DNA of 64,000 bases from Dethiobacter alkaliphilus (GTDB taxonomy: Bacteria > Bacillota > Dethiobacteria > DTU022 > UBA8154). A program made the position numbers and the translations under genes. The DNA lies in NCBI GenBank assembly GCA_016841605.1, contig JAENYV010000001.1:86954-150953 (forward strand). The letters run 5' to 3'. The notes beneath the pieces were generated by a model. The model saw only the letters and a program-made list of their open reading frames with translations, made no database searches and was not told where the DNA came from. This document shows, one piece after another, positions 17,760 through 25,531 of the stretch; within the stretch, counting starts at the first letter, position 1, and each line of letters starts with the position of its first letter.

Positions 17760-18560
17760 ATGAAGGTTTACATTCTGGATAACGGTATTTTAGAATTTGA
17801 TGCCAACTGTTTGGTGAATTTCACCACTCGTGCTACATCAGTAAACAAAACACCTGTGCATAAATGGATTAAAATTCCTATTTATGCTGTGCTTATCGAT
17901 CATCCGCAAGCTAAGATCCTTTACGATACAGGTTGTGCATCCAACTCTATGGAGGGTAAATGGCCCGAATATCATACTATTGAAAATACCTATACTTTTA
18001 CCGAAGATCAGCGCTTTGATAACCAGTTACAGAAAGCAGGCTTTAAGCCCGAGGATATTGATATTGTCGTAATGTCCCATATGCATCTGGATCATGCCGG
18101 CAACCTAGATATGTTTAAACACGCTGATGTCTATGTTCACAAGGAAGATTTTGCTAATGGCCTTGTCGTGACACATAAAAGCCCCGATCCAAACACCTAT
18201 GGAGGATATATTCGGGCGGATCTGGAAGTTCCCTGTAACTTTAAGTTGGTTGAAGATGAATTTGAACTAGTGCCCGGTGTGCAAATTTTGAACCTGCCAG
18301 GGCATTCTCCAGGAGTTCTGGGACTTATGGTTCACTTAAAAAATTCAGGAACGCTAATCTTTCCTAGTGATGCTCTTTATAGCAGAGAAAACTATGGACC
18401 TCCTCCTCGTATTTCGGGAATTTTTTACGACAGCATTAATTTCTTTAAAACTATAGAAAAAATCCGAAAATTAGAAAAGAAATATGATGCACAAGTAATG
18501 TTCTCACATGACATTGGATTTTTCCAAACCATGAAACTTACACCTGGTTATTACGATTGA
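17760..18560 (+). CDS. Metallo-beta-lactamase-fold hydrolase, N-acyl-homoserine-lactonase-like
   Basis: A 266-residue dinuclear-zinc hydrolase. The metal motif is SHMHLDHAGN (HxHxDH, about residues 104-113), with later metal ligands in LPGHSPG and FPSDALY and a C-terminal SHD. The layout matches AttM/AiiA-type lactonases, which open lactone rings. In an operon with dehydrogenases the natural substrate may be a lactone or ester intermediate rather than a quorum signal; this is inference. Ribosome site AAGGAG. It is the last gene before a strong hairpin terminator. Confidence 0.87.
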   Translation: MKVYILDNGILEFDANCLVNFTTRATSVNKTPVHKWIKIPIYAVLIDHPQAKILYDTGCASNSMEGKWPEYHTIENTYTFTEDQRFDNQLQKAGFKPEDIDIVVMSHMHLDHAGNLDMFKHADVYVHKEDFANGLVVTHKSPDPNTYGGYIRADLEVPCNFKLVEDEFELVPGVQILNLPGHSPGVLGLMVHLKNSGTLIFPSDALYSRENYGPPPRISGIFYDSINFFKTIEKIRKLEKKYDAQVMFSHDIGFFQTMKLTPGYYD

Positions 18561-18624
18561 CCAAAAGTTTTTAATAGAATTTAGTTTGGTTACTCGATAG
18601 TAAGAAAATGGGTTTATCGAACTT

Positions 18625-18654
18625 GAGGTAGGCCCTTAGAGGGCCTACCTCTTT
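18625..18654 (+). terminator. Terminator-like hairpin after lactonase-like gene
   Basis: Perfect 11-bp stem GAGGTAGGCCC/GGGCCTACCTC with loop TTAGA, followed by only three T. Just downstream (18657-18706) GCATGC occurs at both ends of a segment that also holds CCGGAT-N3-ATCCGG, possibly an operator for the MFS gene. Confidence 0.6.
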
Positions 18655-18764
18655 AAGCATGCCGGATGAGATCCGGATTCATTATATTAATTCGGTATAG
18701 CATGCGGCAAAGCCTTTATTGTTTAATCTTTTTTTTCAAAAAATTTTTAGGGGGGTAAATAGTT

Positions 18765-20015
18765 TTGAATAACAACAGGTATATGTGGACTGTGTTAATA
18801 ATCCATTGGTTAGTTTGGGGGATTATTGCATTAGATCGGATGCTGCCGACTTATGTTGCTCCATATATAATCAATGATCTGCACCTTACTCAGGCTCAAT
18901 TCGGTATGATTATGTCTACTTTGACGGTAACGTGGGCAGTGATGGGTACATTTGGCGGGCACCTATCTGATCGCATCGGGAGGGCTAAGGTGGTATTTCC
19001 GTCTATCTTATGGTTTTCAATTACAACAGGTTTCGCTGCCCTGGCGCGCAGTTTTGGGCAGATGGCGGGGATTTTGGGGCTTGTCGGTCTCGGCCAGGGA
19101 AGCTATTGGGGGTCTGGCGTTGCTCATGTAAGTGAAGTATGGCCGGAAGAGAAAAGGGGATTCGCTCTTGGATTTCATCAGACAGGGTTTCCCATCATCG
19201 GAATGTTCATTGGGGGGGCCTTTGCCGGTTATGTAGCTTTAAATTGGGGATGGCGTGCAGTCTTTCCAATTGCGGCTATAGCTGGAATTGTATTAAGCAT
19301 TGTGTTTCGTCTTCTGATACGGGAGTCTAAATTATATTTAGACTCCAAAAACGAAAAAGATTCAGTGACACATGACGAACATAAGGTAAGTTTAAAAGAT
19401 GCAACAGAACTATTTTCAAATAGAAATTGGTTAATTAACCTGATTATCATTGCTTTATCATTGGTTGGCTTCTGGGCGGTAAGTACTTTTATAGTTATTT
19501 ACTTGACTGAAGTTAAGGGTTTCAGTATTGCTATAGCCGGAGGTATTGTAGGGATAGTGGGCGCCGGCGGTTTCTTTGGGCAGTTTCTTTCAGCTTGGTA
19601 TTCAGATCGAATTGGAAGAAGACCCGCTTATCTTGTGGCCACTTTGTCCGGAGCAATTGGGACTTTGATTCTCATTATGAGCAATTCGGTGCCGATTGTG
19701 ATTATTGGACTACTAATTACCGGGTATGGAATATATGGCCCAATTGCTCTAGGGGAAGCAGTATTGCCGGGGGACGTGGTGAAGAAACGTTTAGTGGGAA
19801 CGTCTGCCGGTATCACAATGCTGGTCGCCGAATTTTTTGGAATTATTGGGTCAGTCCTTGGTGGCCGTTGTAACGACTATTTTGGCCAAACCGGTTCGCT
19901 TTGGTTGGGGGTAATTGCGTTCTCGCTTGCAACTGTAGGTGTGTTATTCCTGGGTGAAACTGCGCCAAGGTTCAGTAATAGACAGTCTGATACTGCCGTG
20001 GATTTCGTAAAATAA
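18765..20015 (+). CDS. MFS transporter, aromatic/organic acid symporter-like
   Basis: A 416-residue inner-membrane protein with about 12 predicted helices, a central hydrophilic loop (SKLYLDSKNEKDS...) and the MFS loop 2-3 motif GGHLSDRIGRAK, repeated in the second half as SDRIGRRPAY. Best guess is uptake of an organic (possibly aromatic) acid, given the catabolic genes on both sides; substrate specificity is inferred from context only. Start is TTG with GGGGGG about 11 bases upstream. It probably has its own transcription start since a hairpin precedes it. Confidence 0.88.
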   Translation: MNNNRYMWTVLIIHWLVWGIIALDRMLPTYVAPYIINDLHLTQAQFGMIMSTLTVTWAVMGTFGGHLSDRIGRAKVVFPSILWFSITTGFAALARSFGQMAGILGLVGLGQGSYWGSGVAHVSEVWPEEKRGFALGFHQTGFPIIGMFIGGAFAGYVALNWGWRAVFPIAAIAGIVLSIVFRLLIRESKLYLDSKNEKDSVTHDEHKVSLKDATELFSNRNWLINLIIIALSLVGFWAVSTFIVIYLTEVKGFSIAIAGGIVGIVGAGGFFGQFLSAWYSDRIGRRPAYLVATLSGAIGTLILIMSNSVPIVIIGLLITGYGIYGPIALGEAVLPGDVVKKRLVGTSAGITMLVAEFFGIIGSVLGGRCNDYFGQTGSLWLGVIAFSLATVGVLFLGETAPRFSNRQSDTAVDFVK

Positions 20016-20088
20016 ACAACCGGACTAATTTCCAGTTGCATAGACGATCCTATCCCAATACAGGTCAAAAGAAAAGAGACTAAAACAA

Positions 20089-20139
20089 GCTGGTGTGCAG
20101 TGTGGTAAAGGATTTAGGCTATCTACATTGCACACCAGC
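20089..20139. terminator. Long stem-loop after MFS gene
   Basis: Perfect 11-bp arms GCTGGTGTGCA/TGCACACCAGC around a 29-base loop; no T-tract. Could be a factor-dependent terminator, RNA-processing element or operator. Confidence 0.45.
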
Positions 20140-20289
20140 CGCGATTACATATTAAAACCACATCATAAAAAACAATTCAGCCACAGCAAGAAATAAAATT
20201 GGAAAAAATTTTACACCAACAAAAGTTCCCTAAATTATAATTTACCTTCTTCCCATTAAAAAAAAACAATAGAAATGAGGATGAAATAT

Positions 20290-21282
20290 ATGAGCAAATT
20301 ATCGCTTACTCTTGCTTGCGCACCTTATGACCGGGTACAGGCTTTAATTAACGGAACAGTGGCTCCGGAAGGCATTGATCTAAATATTCTGCCGATGGAA
20401 GTGGAGGAAGTTTTCTGGCGCCAGTTAAATTATGGGGAGTTTGACGTCTCGGAATCATCTTTATCCTCATATACGCTGCTTCGCTCGAAAGGGGATAATC
20501 GTTTTATCGCTATCCCTGTCTTTCCGTCGAGGTTTTTTCGTCATTCATGTATTTTTATCAATACCCGGAAAGAAATTAAGAGGCCGGAAGACTTGAAAGG
20601 CAAAATTGTTGGAGTGCCCGAATACCAGATGACCGCGCCCCTATGGCAAAGGGGCATCATGGCTGATGAATACGGAGTGCATCCCCGGGATATGAGCTGG
20701 CGCAGTGGTGGACAGGAAGAACCCGGTAGGGTTGACAAAGTTGCTATGAATCTTCCGTCAGACGTACACCTCGAGCAGATTCCGGCTGATAAAACACTAT
20801 CCCAAATGCTTGACAATGGTGAGATAGATGCACTTTTTAGTGCTCGTACACCTTCCTGCTTCCTGAAAGGGTCACCGAACGTGGCGCGCCTTTTCCCTAA
20901 TTTCCGTGAAGTAGAAGGGGACTATTTTCAGCGTACGGGTATCTTTCCGATCATGCACATCGTCATTATCAGACGAGATCTTTACGAAGCAAACCGTTGG
21001 GTTGCCATGAGCCTGTATAAAGCATTTTGTCAGGCTAAAAATATTATTATGGAAAACTTTAACATTACTTCGGCCCTTTATACCACCCTTCCCTGGATGA
21101 CCGATGAGGTGGAGCGTACCAGAGGGGCTCTTGGCAATGACTTTTGGCCATACGGAATCGGGCCAAATCGGAAAACACTGGATGCTTTTTTCCGCTATCA
21201 TCATAATCAGGGTCTTTCAAGCAAAATGATGAGCATTGAGGAGCTTTTCGCACCGGAAACCATGAGCGAGTTTAAAATTTAG
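20290..21282 (+). CDS. 4,5-dihydroxyphthalate decarboxylase-like protein
   Basis: A 330-residue protein resembling Pht5-type 4,5-dihydroxyphthalate decarboxylases, which share the fold of periplasmic binding proteins (NMT1/THI5-like). Seen: LTLACAPYDRVQALINGTV at the N-terminus, EEVFWRQLNYGEFDVSESSLS, and RPEDLKGKIVGVPEYQMTA. There is no signal peptide, which favours a cytoplasmic enzyme over a transport binding protein. I chose ATG 20290 (GAGG 9 bases upstream) over ATG 20275. It stands alone between the MFS gene and a convergent LysR gene. Decarboxylation of an aromatic acid is the family expectation, not shown. Confidence 0.75.
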   Translation: MSKLSLTLACAPYDRVQALINGTVAPEGIDLNILPMEVEEVFWRQLNYGEFDVSESSLSSYTLLRSKGDNRFIAIPVFPSRFFRHSCIFINTRKEIKRPEDLKGKIVGVPEYQMTAPLWQRGIMADEYGVHPRDMSWRSGGQEEPGRVDKVAMNLPSDVHLEQIPADKTLSQMLDNGEIDALFSARTPSCFLKGSPNVARLFPNFREVEGDYFQRTGIFPIMHIVIIRRDLYEANRWVAMSLYKAFCQAKNIIMENFNITSALYTTLPWMTDEVERTRGALGNDFWPYGIGPNRKTLDAFFRYHHNQGLSSKMMSIEELFAPETMSEFKI

Positions 21283-21341
21283 AACACTGATAAAGGAAGG
21301 GGCGGACGACTTATGAGAGAGCCTAAAAAGCGTTAGGCGGA

Positions 21342-22280
21342 TTACTTTTGCATAATACGAGATCTTATTTCGAAGTACTCCATAGTAAAATCCAGGAAAG
21401 CATGGCTCAGGGGTGGCAGAACTCTCTTTTTCCGGTAAATAAGGTAAAAATTTCTCTTTAGCATCAGTTCTTCCAGGCTGTATCCTTCTATCGAACCGAT
21501 ACGGAGCTCTTCTTCTACTGCTTTGCGGGATATTACCGTAAGCCCCATCCCGGCTTTAACGGCTTCTTTAATAGCTTCCTGGCCTTCCAGATAAGCTACC
21601 ACACGAAGATCGGGAGTACTTCCGAACCTTTTTTGCAGGGCTTTTTCAAAAACAAGGCGTGTAGCAGATCCCGGTTCTCGCAGGACAAAGGGATAGCTAA
21701 GGCAGGCCTCCAGCTTGACGGGAGGTAGCCCGGATTTTGTAGGGGCTTCTTTGGAAAGATTTGTGTCCGGTGGAGCGATGAGGATGAGCTGGTCTTCAAC
21801 CAGCTTTACCTGTCCCAACCCTTCGCTGGTAACAGGCTTTCCGGCAAAGCCCAGGTCATAGGTATAGTCTCGGATGCTTTCAAAAACGTGCCGCGTATCC
21901 CGCAGCAGGACGGAGAAAGTAACACCGGGATACTTACGGCTGAAAGAGTGAAGTAGACCCGGCAAAAGGTACGCACCTGGAACGCTGCTCGCGGCGATCT
22001 CCAGGTGCCCCTTAACAATACGATAGTTTTCCTGAATGGCGGAAAGAGCTTCTTCCTTAATTTCCAGGATTTCCTGGGCAAACTTAAAGAGAATCTTGCC
22101 CCCTTCGGTCAGCATTAGTTCTCGCTGGCTTCGATCAAAAAGAGACGTTCCAATCTCGTTCTCCAGGGCTTTAATATGAGCGCTAACTGTGGGCTGACTT
22201 AGAAAGATATTTTCAGCCGCACGTGAAAAATTTTTTTGTTTGGCTACTTCTACAAAAACCTTGAGCTGGTGGAAATCCAT
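21342..22280 (-). CDS. LysR-family transcriptional regulator
   Basis: A 312-residue LysR protein: N-terminal winged helix (MDFHQLKVFVEVAKQKNFSR, then LSQPTVSAHIKALENEIGT) and a two-lobe effector domain from about residue 90. The sequence (GHLEIAASSVPGAYLLP) resembles the group annotated as selenium-metabolism LysR regulators, but I cannot prove that membership. It is convergent with the decarboxylase-like gene and divergent from the nitroreductase, so the 351-base gap between them is the likely site of action. Confidence 0.9.
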   Translation of the reverse strand: MDFHQLKVFVEVAKQKNFSRAAENIFLSQPTVSAHIKALENEIGTSLFDRSQRELMLTEGGKILFKFAQEILEIKEEALSAIQENYRIVKGHLEIAASSVPGAYLLPGLLHSFSRKYPGVTFSVLLRDTRHVFESIRDYTYDLGFAGKPVTSEGLGQVKLVEDQLILIAPPDTNLSKEAPTKSGLPPVKLEACLSYPFVLREPGSATRLVFEKALQKRFGSTPDLRVVAYLEGQEAIKEAVKAGMGLTVISRKAVEEELRIGSIEGYSLEELMLKRNFYLIYRKKRVLPPLSHAFLDFTMEYFEIRSRIMQK

Positions 22281-22475
22281 GTACTATTCATTCCTTTCTC
22301 CTTTACCCTCCTGTTATCCGGTCAGGGTGAGGAGGTAGCAATCTTCTTCCTCGGAAAATTCGACTTCAGCTTTCAGTATACTTTTCTTACTTTTTCTCAC
22401 TCCTACCATCATATCATACTTGATCAATACTTCTACTATTATAGTAAAAGCAAAAGGTGTAATGGAAATAGAAAA

Positions 22476-22505
22476 TATCTATAGTTACACGATCAAGTAT
22501 AGATA
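22476..22505. promoter_or_regulatory. Inverted repeat in LysR/nitroreductase divergent region
   Basis: TATCTATA-N14-TATAGATA. The gap 22281-22631 also has a symmetric ACTATTATAGT at about 22433-22443. Either could be a LysR operator. Nothing else in the gap looks coding. Confidence 0.35.
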
Positions 22506-22631
22506 ATAGGAAGGCAATTTTTAATTATTTTCTTGCATATATCTCGCCGGCTTTTTGCAGGAAAGTGATAATAAAATGGATAATAACCAAAGTATTGAAA
22601 AAAGTTAGTAATATAGAGGGGGTAAGTAAAA

Positions 22632-23183
22632 ATGGAAACAAGGGAATGTATAAAAAACAGAAGAAGCATAAGAAATTTTACCAACCAAGAAATTTCTGAG
22701 GAAATTTTGCGGGAATTATTGGAGGCAGTCCGCTGGTCTCCCTCATGGGCCAACACACAGTGTTGGGAACTGATCGTGGTTAGGGAACAAGCAAATAAAG
22801 AAAAACTGGCTGAATTGCTGGCGGAAAGAAATCCCGGAACCAAAGCAGTTGTACAGGCACCGCTTGTCCTGGTTTTTTGCGGTAAAAAGGGAGTGTCGGG
22901 TTACAAAAAAGGAGTTTCTTTGACTAATAAGGGTGACTGGTTTATGTTTGATGTGGGTGTTGCCTGTCAGAATTTCTGCTTAGCTGCCCATGATCTTGGA
23001 CTTGGTACAGTGCAAATCGGAAATTATGACCATCAGAGTGTGGATAAATTTTTAAACTTAGCCGGGGATGTTGAATCAGTTGCAATTATTCCTATCGGTT
23101 ATCCTGCCAAGGAGAGCATAGCTCCTTCAAGAAAGGAAATTGAGAATTTTGTTTTTCTGGAAAGTTACGGGAAAAAATGTTAA
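22632..23183 (+). CDS. Nitroreductase family protein
   Basis: FMN-dependent oxidoreductase of 183 residues. Seen: RRSIRNFTNQEISEEILRELL (FMN-phosphate arginines near the N-terminus), WSPSWANTQCWELIVV, and late GLGTVQIGNY with VAIIPIGYPAKE. The family reduces nitro groups, quinones or enoates with NAD(P)H; the specific role here is unknown. Ribosome site AGAGGGGG. It is followed by a strong terminator and then the second sigma-54 activator. A decayed partial copy of this gene and its terminator lies at 34349-34515. Confidence 0.9.
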   Translation: METRECIKNRRSIRNFTNQEISEEILRELLEAVRWSPSWANTQCWELIVVREQANKEKLAELLAERNPGTKAVVQAPLVLVFCGKKGVSGYKKGVSLTNKGDWFMFDVGVACQNFCLAAHDLGLGTVQIGNYDHQSVDKFLNLAGDVESVAIIPIGYPAKESIAPSRKEIENFVFLESYGKKC

Positions 23184-23207
23184 TGGACTGATCAGGTAAA
23201 ATCGTGC

Positions 23208-23245
23208 AATTCAGTGGGAGATTTTCGCTCTCCCACTGAATTTTT
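23208..23245 (+). terminator. Intrinsic terminator after nitroreductase
   Basis: Perfect stem AATTCAGTGGGAGA/TCTCCCACTGAATT with a 7-base loop, running into TTTTT. Confidence 0.85.
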
Positions 23246-23396
23246 ACAAGAAGGTATTTGTTCGTCTATAGAGAAATTTATAAATATTCGTTCATATAAT
23301 TATAAGCGAAATAGAAAAAGGCAACTTTAGTTTCCAGATTATTTTAAAAGTTTCCAGTTGATTTGCATTAAAAAGAAAGGAGAAAGAAAATAAAAT

Positions 23397-25133
23397 ATGA
23401 AATTTCCTGAAATTTTAAACGTTTTAATAGAGTCGGTTCATAATGGTATTCTTGCCATTAATACAGAAGGAATTGTCACTGTCTGCAATAAGGCGGCAAG
23501 AATGATGATGGGCATAGATAAAAGTATTGAAGGGCAGCCCGTTGAGTCGATTATTTCCAATACACAGCTTTTAAATGTTTTAAAAACAGGAGAGCCCCAA
23601 TATGCAGAAAAATTTATTTACAGAAACAAGACTTTTTTATCAAATAGAACACCTATTATCTTAAATAATCAAATTGTCGGTGCAGTAGCTGTTTTTCAGG
23701 ATATTACAGATATTGAGAAGATATCTTTAGAATTATCAACATTACAATATTTGAACCGGGAATTAAATACGATTATTGACTCTATTGATGATGGAGTTCT
23801 CGTCATTGATGAAAAGGGGAAAATAGTCCGGGTAAATAAATCATTCGAAAGGGTAACCGGACTAAATCATCAAGAATACAGTAACAGTTCTTTGCAATCT
23901 TTATACGAGAAAGGATTATTATTATATACTCCCATAGCATCTGCTGCGTTAGAAAAAAAAGAGGTCATTACCAATTTGCAGATTATCAGTACGGGAAAAG
24001 AGTTAATCATAACAGCCATTCCGGTAACTGATGAATATGGAAAAATAAATAAAGTTGTTACAACAGCAAGGGATATAACAGATTTAAATAAATTAAAACA
24101 AGAACTTGAACAATCGCAAAAACTGTCTGAGCTATACCGTGCTCAAATAAATCAACTTTCAAAGAAACGTTTTATTAAAGATAACAAAATAGTTACCCGC
24201 AATACGAAAATGTTGGATATTTTGGAGTTGTCTCATCGAATAGCACAAACGGAGACAACAGTTCTTATTTTAGGTGAATCCGGAGTCGGTAAAGAATTGA
24301 TCGCTGAAAATATACACAATTGGAGTGACAGAGCCAAAAAAGGTCCTCTAGTTGAAGTTAACTGCAGCGCTATTCCTAAAGAATTATTAGAATCGGAGTT
24401 TTTTGGTTATGAATCAGGTTCTTTCACAGGAGCAAAAAAGGATGGTAAACCTGGTCTTTTTGAGATAGCAAGTGAAGGTAGTATTTTTCTTGATGAAATT
24501 GGTGATCTTCCCTTAGAGATGCAGGCAAAACTTTTACGTGTTCTTGAAACAAAACAGTTTTTACGTTTGGGAGGGCTAAAGCCCAAAACAATTAATACCC
24601 GTTTTATTGCAGCGACAAACCAGGATCTTGAAGATAAAGTTAAAAATGGATTATTTCGCGAAGACTTATTTTACCGGTTAAATGTTGTTCCGATAGTAGT
24701 CCCTCCGCTTCGAGAAAGACAGGATGATATTCCCATTTTGTTGGCCTTTTTCCTTAATAGATTTAATCAAAAGTACAGATATTCAAAAAGTTTTAAATCC
24801 GAAGTAGTTTCTTTCTTACAGAAATATCATTGGCCGGGCAATGTCCGGGAGTTAAAGAATATCATCGAAAGACTGGTTCTTATTAGCAATCAGAATGTTA
24901 TTCTCAAAGAAGATATCCCTGAGAATATTTTAAAAAGTATAGAATCAAATGAAATCAAGAAAAAAACATATAGCTTAAGCGGTCAATATCTAAAAGAACT
25001 TAAAGAGGAACTGGAAATAATTATTCTCAAAGAAGCAATGAATGAATTTACCTCTATGAGAAAAATTGCCGAAGAACTGGGTTTATCTCATACGGCAATT
25101 ATTAAGAAAATGCGCAAGTACAAACTATCTTAG
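23397..25133 (+). CDS. Sigma-54-dependent activator (PAS-PAS-AAA+-HTH)
   Basis: A 578-residue enhancer-binding protein. Two PAS domains (about 1-110 and 115-230) are followed by a short coiled linker (KLKQELEQSQKLSELYRAQI) and the AAA+ domain (about 262-490). The AAA+ part has Walker A GESGVGKE, contact loop GSFTGA, Walker B SIFLDEIGD and WPGNVREL. A C-terminal helix-turn-helix follows (MRKIAEELGLSHTAIIKKMRKY). It most likely drives the -24/-12 promoter at 25417 in response to a small molecule bound by PAS. A fragment of its first PAS-coding region recurs at 34540-34602. Confidence 0.94.
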   Translation: MKFPEILNVLIESVHNGILAINTEGIVTVCNKAARMMMGIDKSIEGQPVESIISNTQLLNVLKTGEPQYAEKFIYRNKTFLSNRTPIILNNQIVGAVAVFQDITDIEKISLELSTLQYLNRELNTIIDSIDDGVLVIDEKGKIVRVNKSFERVTGLNHQEYSNSSLQSLYEKGLLLYTPIASAALEKKEVITNLQIISTGKELIITAIPVTDEYGKINKVVTTARDITDLNKLKQELEQSQKLSELYRAQINQLSKKRFIKDNKIVTRNTKMLDILELSHRIAQTETTVLILGESGVGKELIAENIHNWSDRAKKGPLVEVNCSAIPKELLESEFFGYESGSFTGAKKDGKPGLFEIASEGSIFLDEIGDLPLEMQAKLLRVLETKQFLRLGGLKPKTINTRFIAATNQDLEDKVKNGLFREDLFYRLNVVPIVVPPLRERQDDIPILLAFFLNRFNQKYRYSKSFKSEVVSFLQKYHWPGNVRELKNIIERLVLISNQNVILKEDIPENILKSIESNEIKKKTYSLSGQYLKELKEELEIIILKEAMNEFTSMRKIAEELGLSHTAIIKKMRKYKLS

Positions 25134-25186
25134 TATATACGTCACCTCTTCGTATATACATCCCCTATTTTAATTATTTGATTTAT

Positions 25187-25217
25187 AATTGGAAACTTTT
25201 TATTCCAATTTTTTTTA
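25187..25217 (+). terminator. Intrinsic terminator after second sigma-54 activator
   Basis: AATTGGAA/TTCCAATT 8-bp stem with an 8-base loop, then a run of T. AT-rich but well placed. Confidence 0.6.
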
Positions 25218-25256
25218 TTATTACTAAGATTGACTCATTCTTTCCTTCCTTCCGGT

Positions 25257-25306
25257 GAGTGCTCGGGACGCTTGGAGTGCTCAGACAAAGAGCCCGATCG
25301 GTGCTC
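25257..25306. promoter_or_regulatory. Candidate enhancer repeats for sigma-54 activator
   Basis: GAGTGCTC occurs at 25257-25264 and 25275-25282 (18 bases apart), with a related GTGCTC at 25301-25306. They lie in a GC-rich patch 110-160 bases upstream of the -24/-12 promoter, the usual place for activator sites. The gap 25134-25489 contains otherwise only the terminator and promoter. Confidence 0.4.
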
Positions 25307-25416
25307 TCCGTTTCCTGCCTGCAAGTCCTGCGGTTCTCCTTAGCCCTTTGATTACCTATCCGGTAAAGCAATGTTATATCTTGTTGTTATTGCCTTATTT
25401 CTTTGTATATTCTGAG

Positions 25417-25434
25417 TTGGCATATATATTGCAC
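25417..25434 (+). promoter_or_regulatory. Sigma-54 (-24/-12) promoter
   Basis: TTGGCATATATATTGCAC: GG and GC exactly 10 bases apart, closely matching the consensus and nearly the same as the site at 14843. Points to the molybdenum-hydroxylase operon. Confidence 0.87.
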
Positions 25435-25489
25435 TAATAGTTAATATCAAAATATTTTGGTGGCTGATCATTTTTGGAGGTGTTATTGA

Positions 25490-25531
25490 ATGAAGGTTAC
25501 ACAAAACTACTGTATGGGAGTGAGGCTATGA
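25490..25531 (+). CDS. Possible 13-residue leader peptide, translationally coupled
   Basis: ATG with a strong ribosome site (TTTGGAGG) opens a 13-codon frame, MKVTQNYCMGVRL. Its TGA stop overlaps the ATG of the molybdenum-hydroxylase gene (ATGA). It may couple or modulate translation of the large subunit. Coding status is unproven. Confidence 0.4.
   Translation: MKVTQNYCMGVRL

Noticed and set aside
17760..18560. Quorum-quenching as the role of the lactonase-like gene
   Set aside because: No quorum-sensing genes are nearby and the gene follows catabolic enzymes under a sigma-54 promoter; the family match alone does not show that substrate.
25220..25480. Possible molybdenum/tungsten-cofactor riboswitch before the hydroxylase operon
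   Set aside because: The GC-rich patch lies upstream of the sigma-54 promoter, so would not be transcribed from it, and I could not fold it into the known Moco motif.
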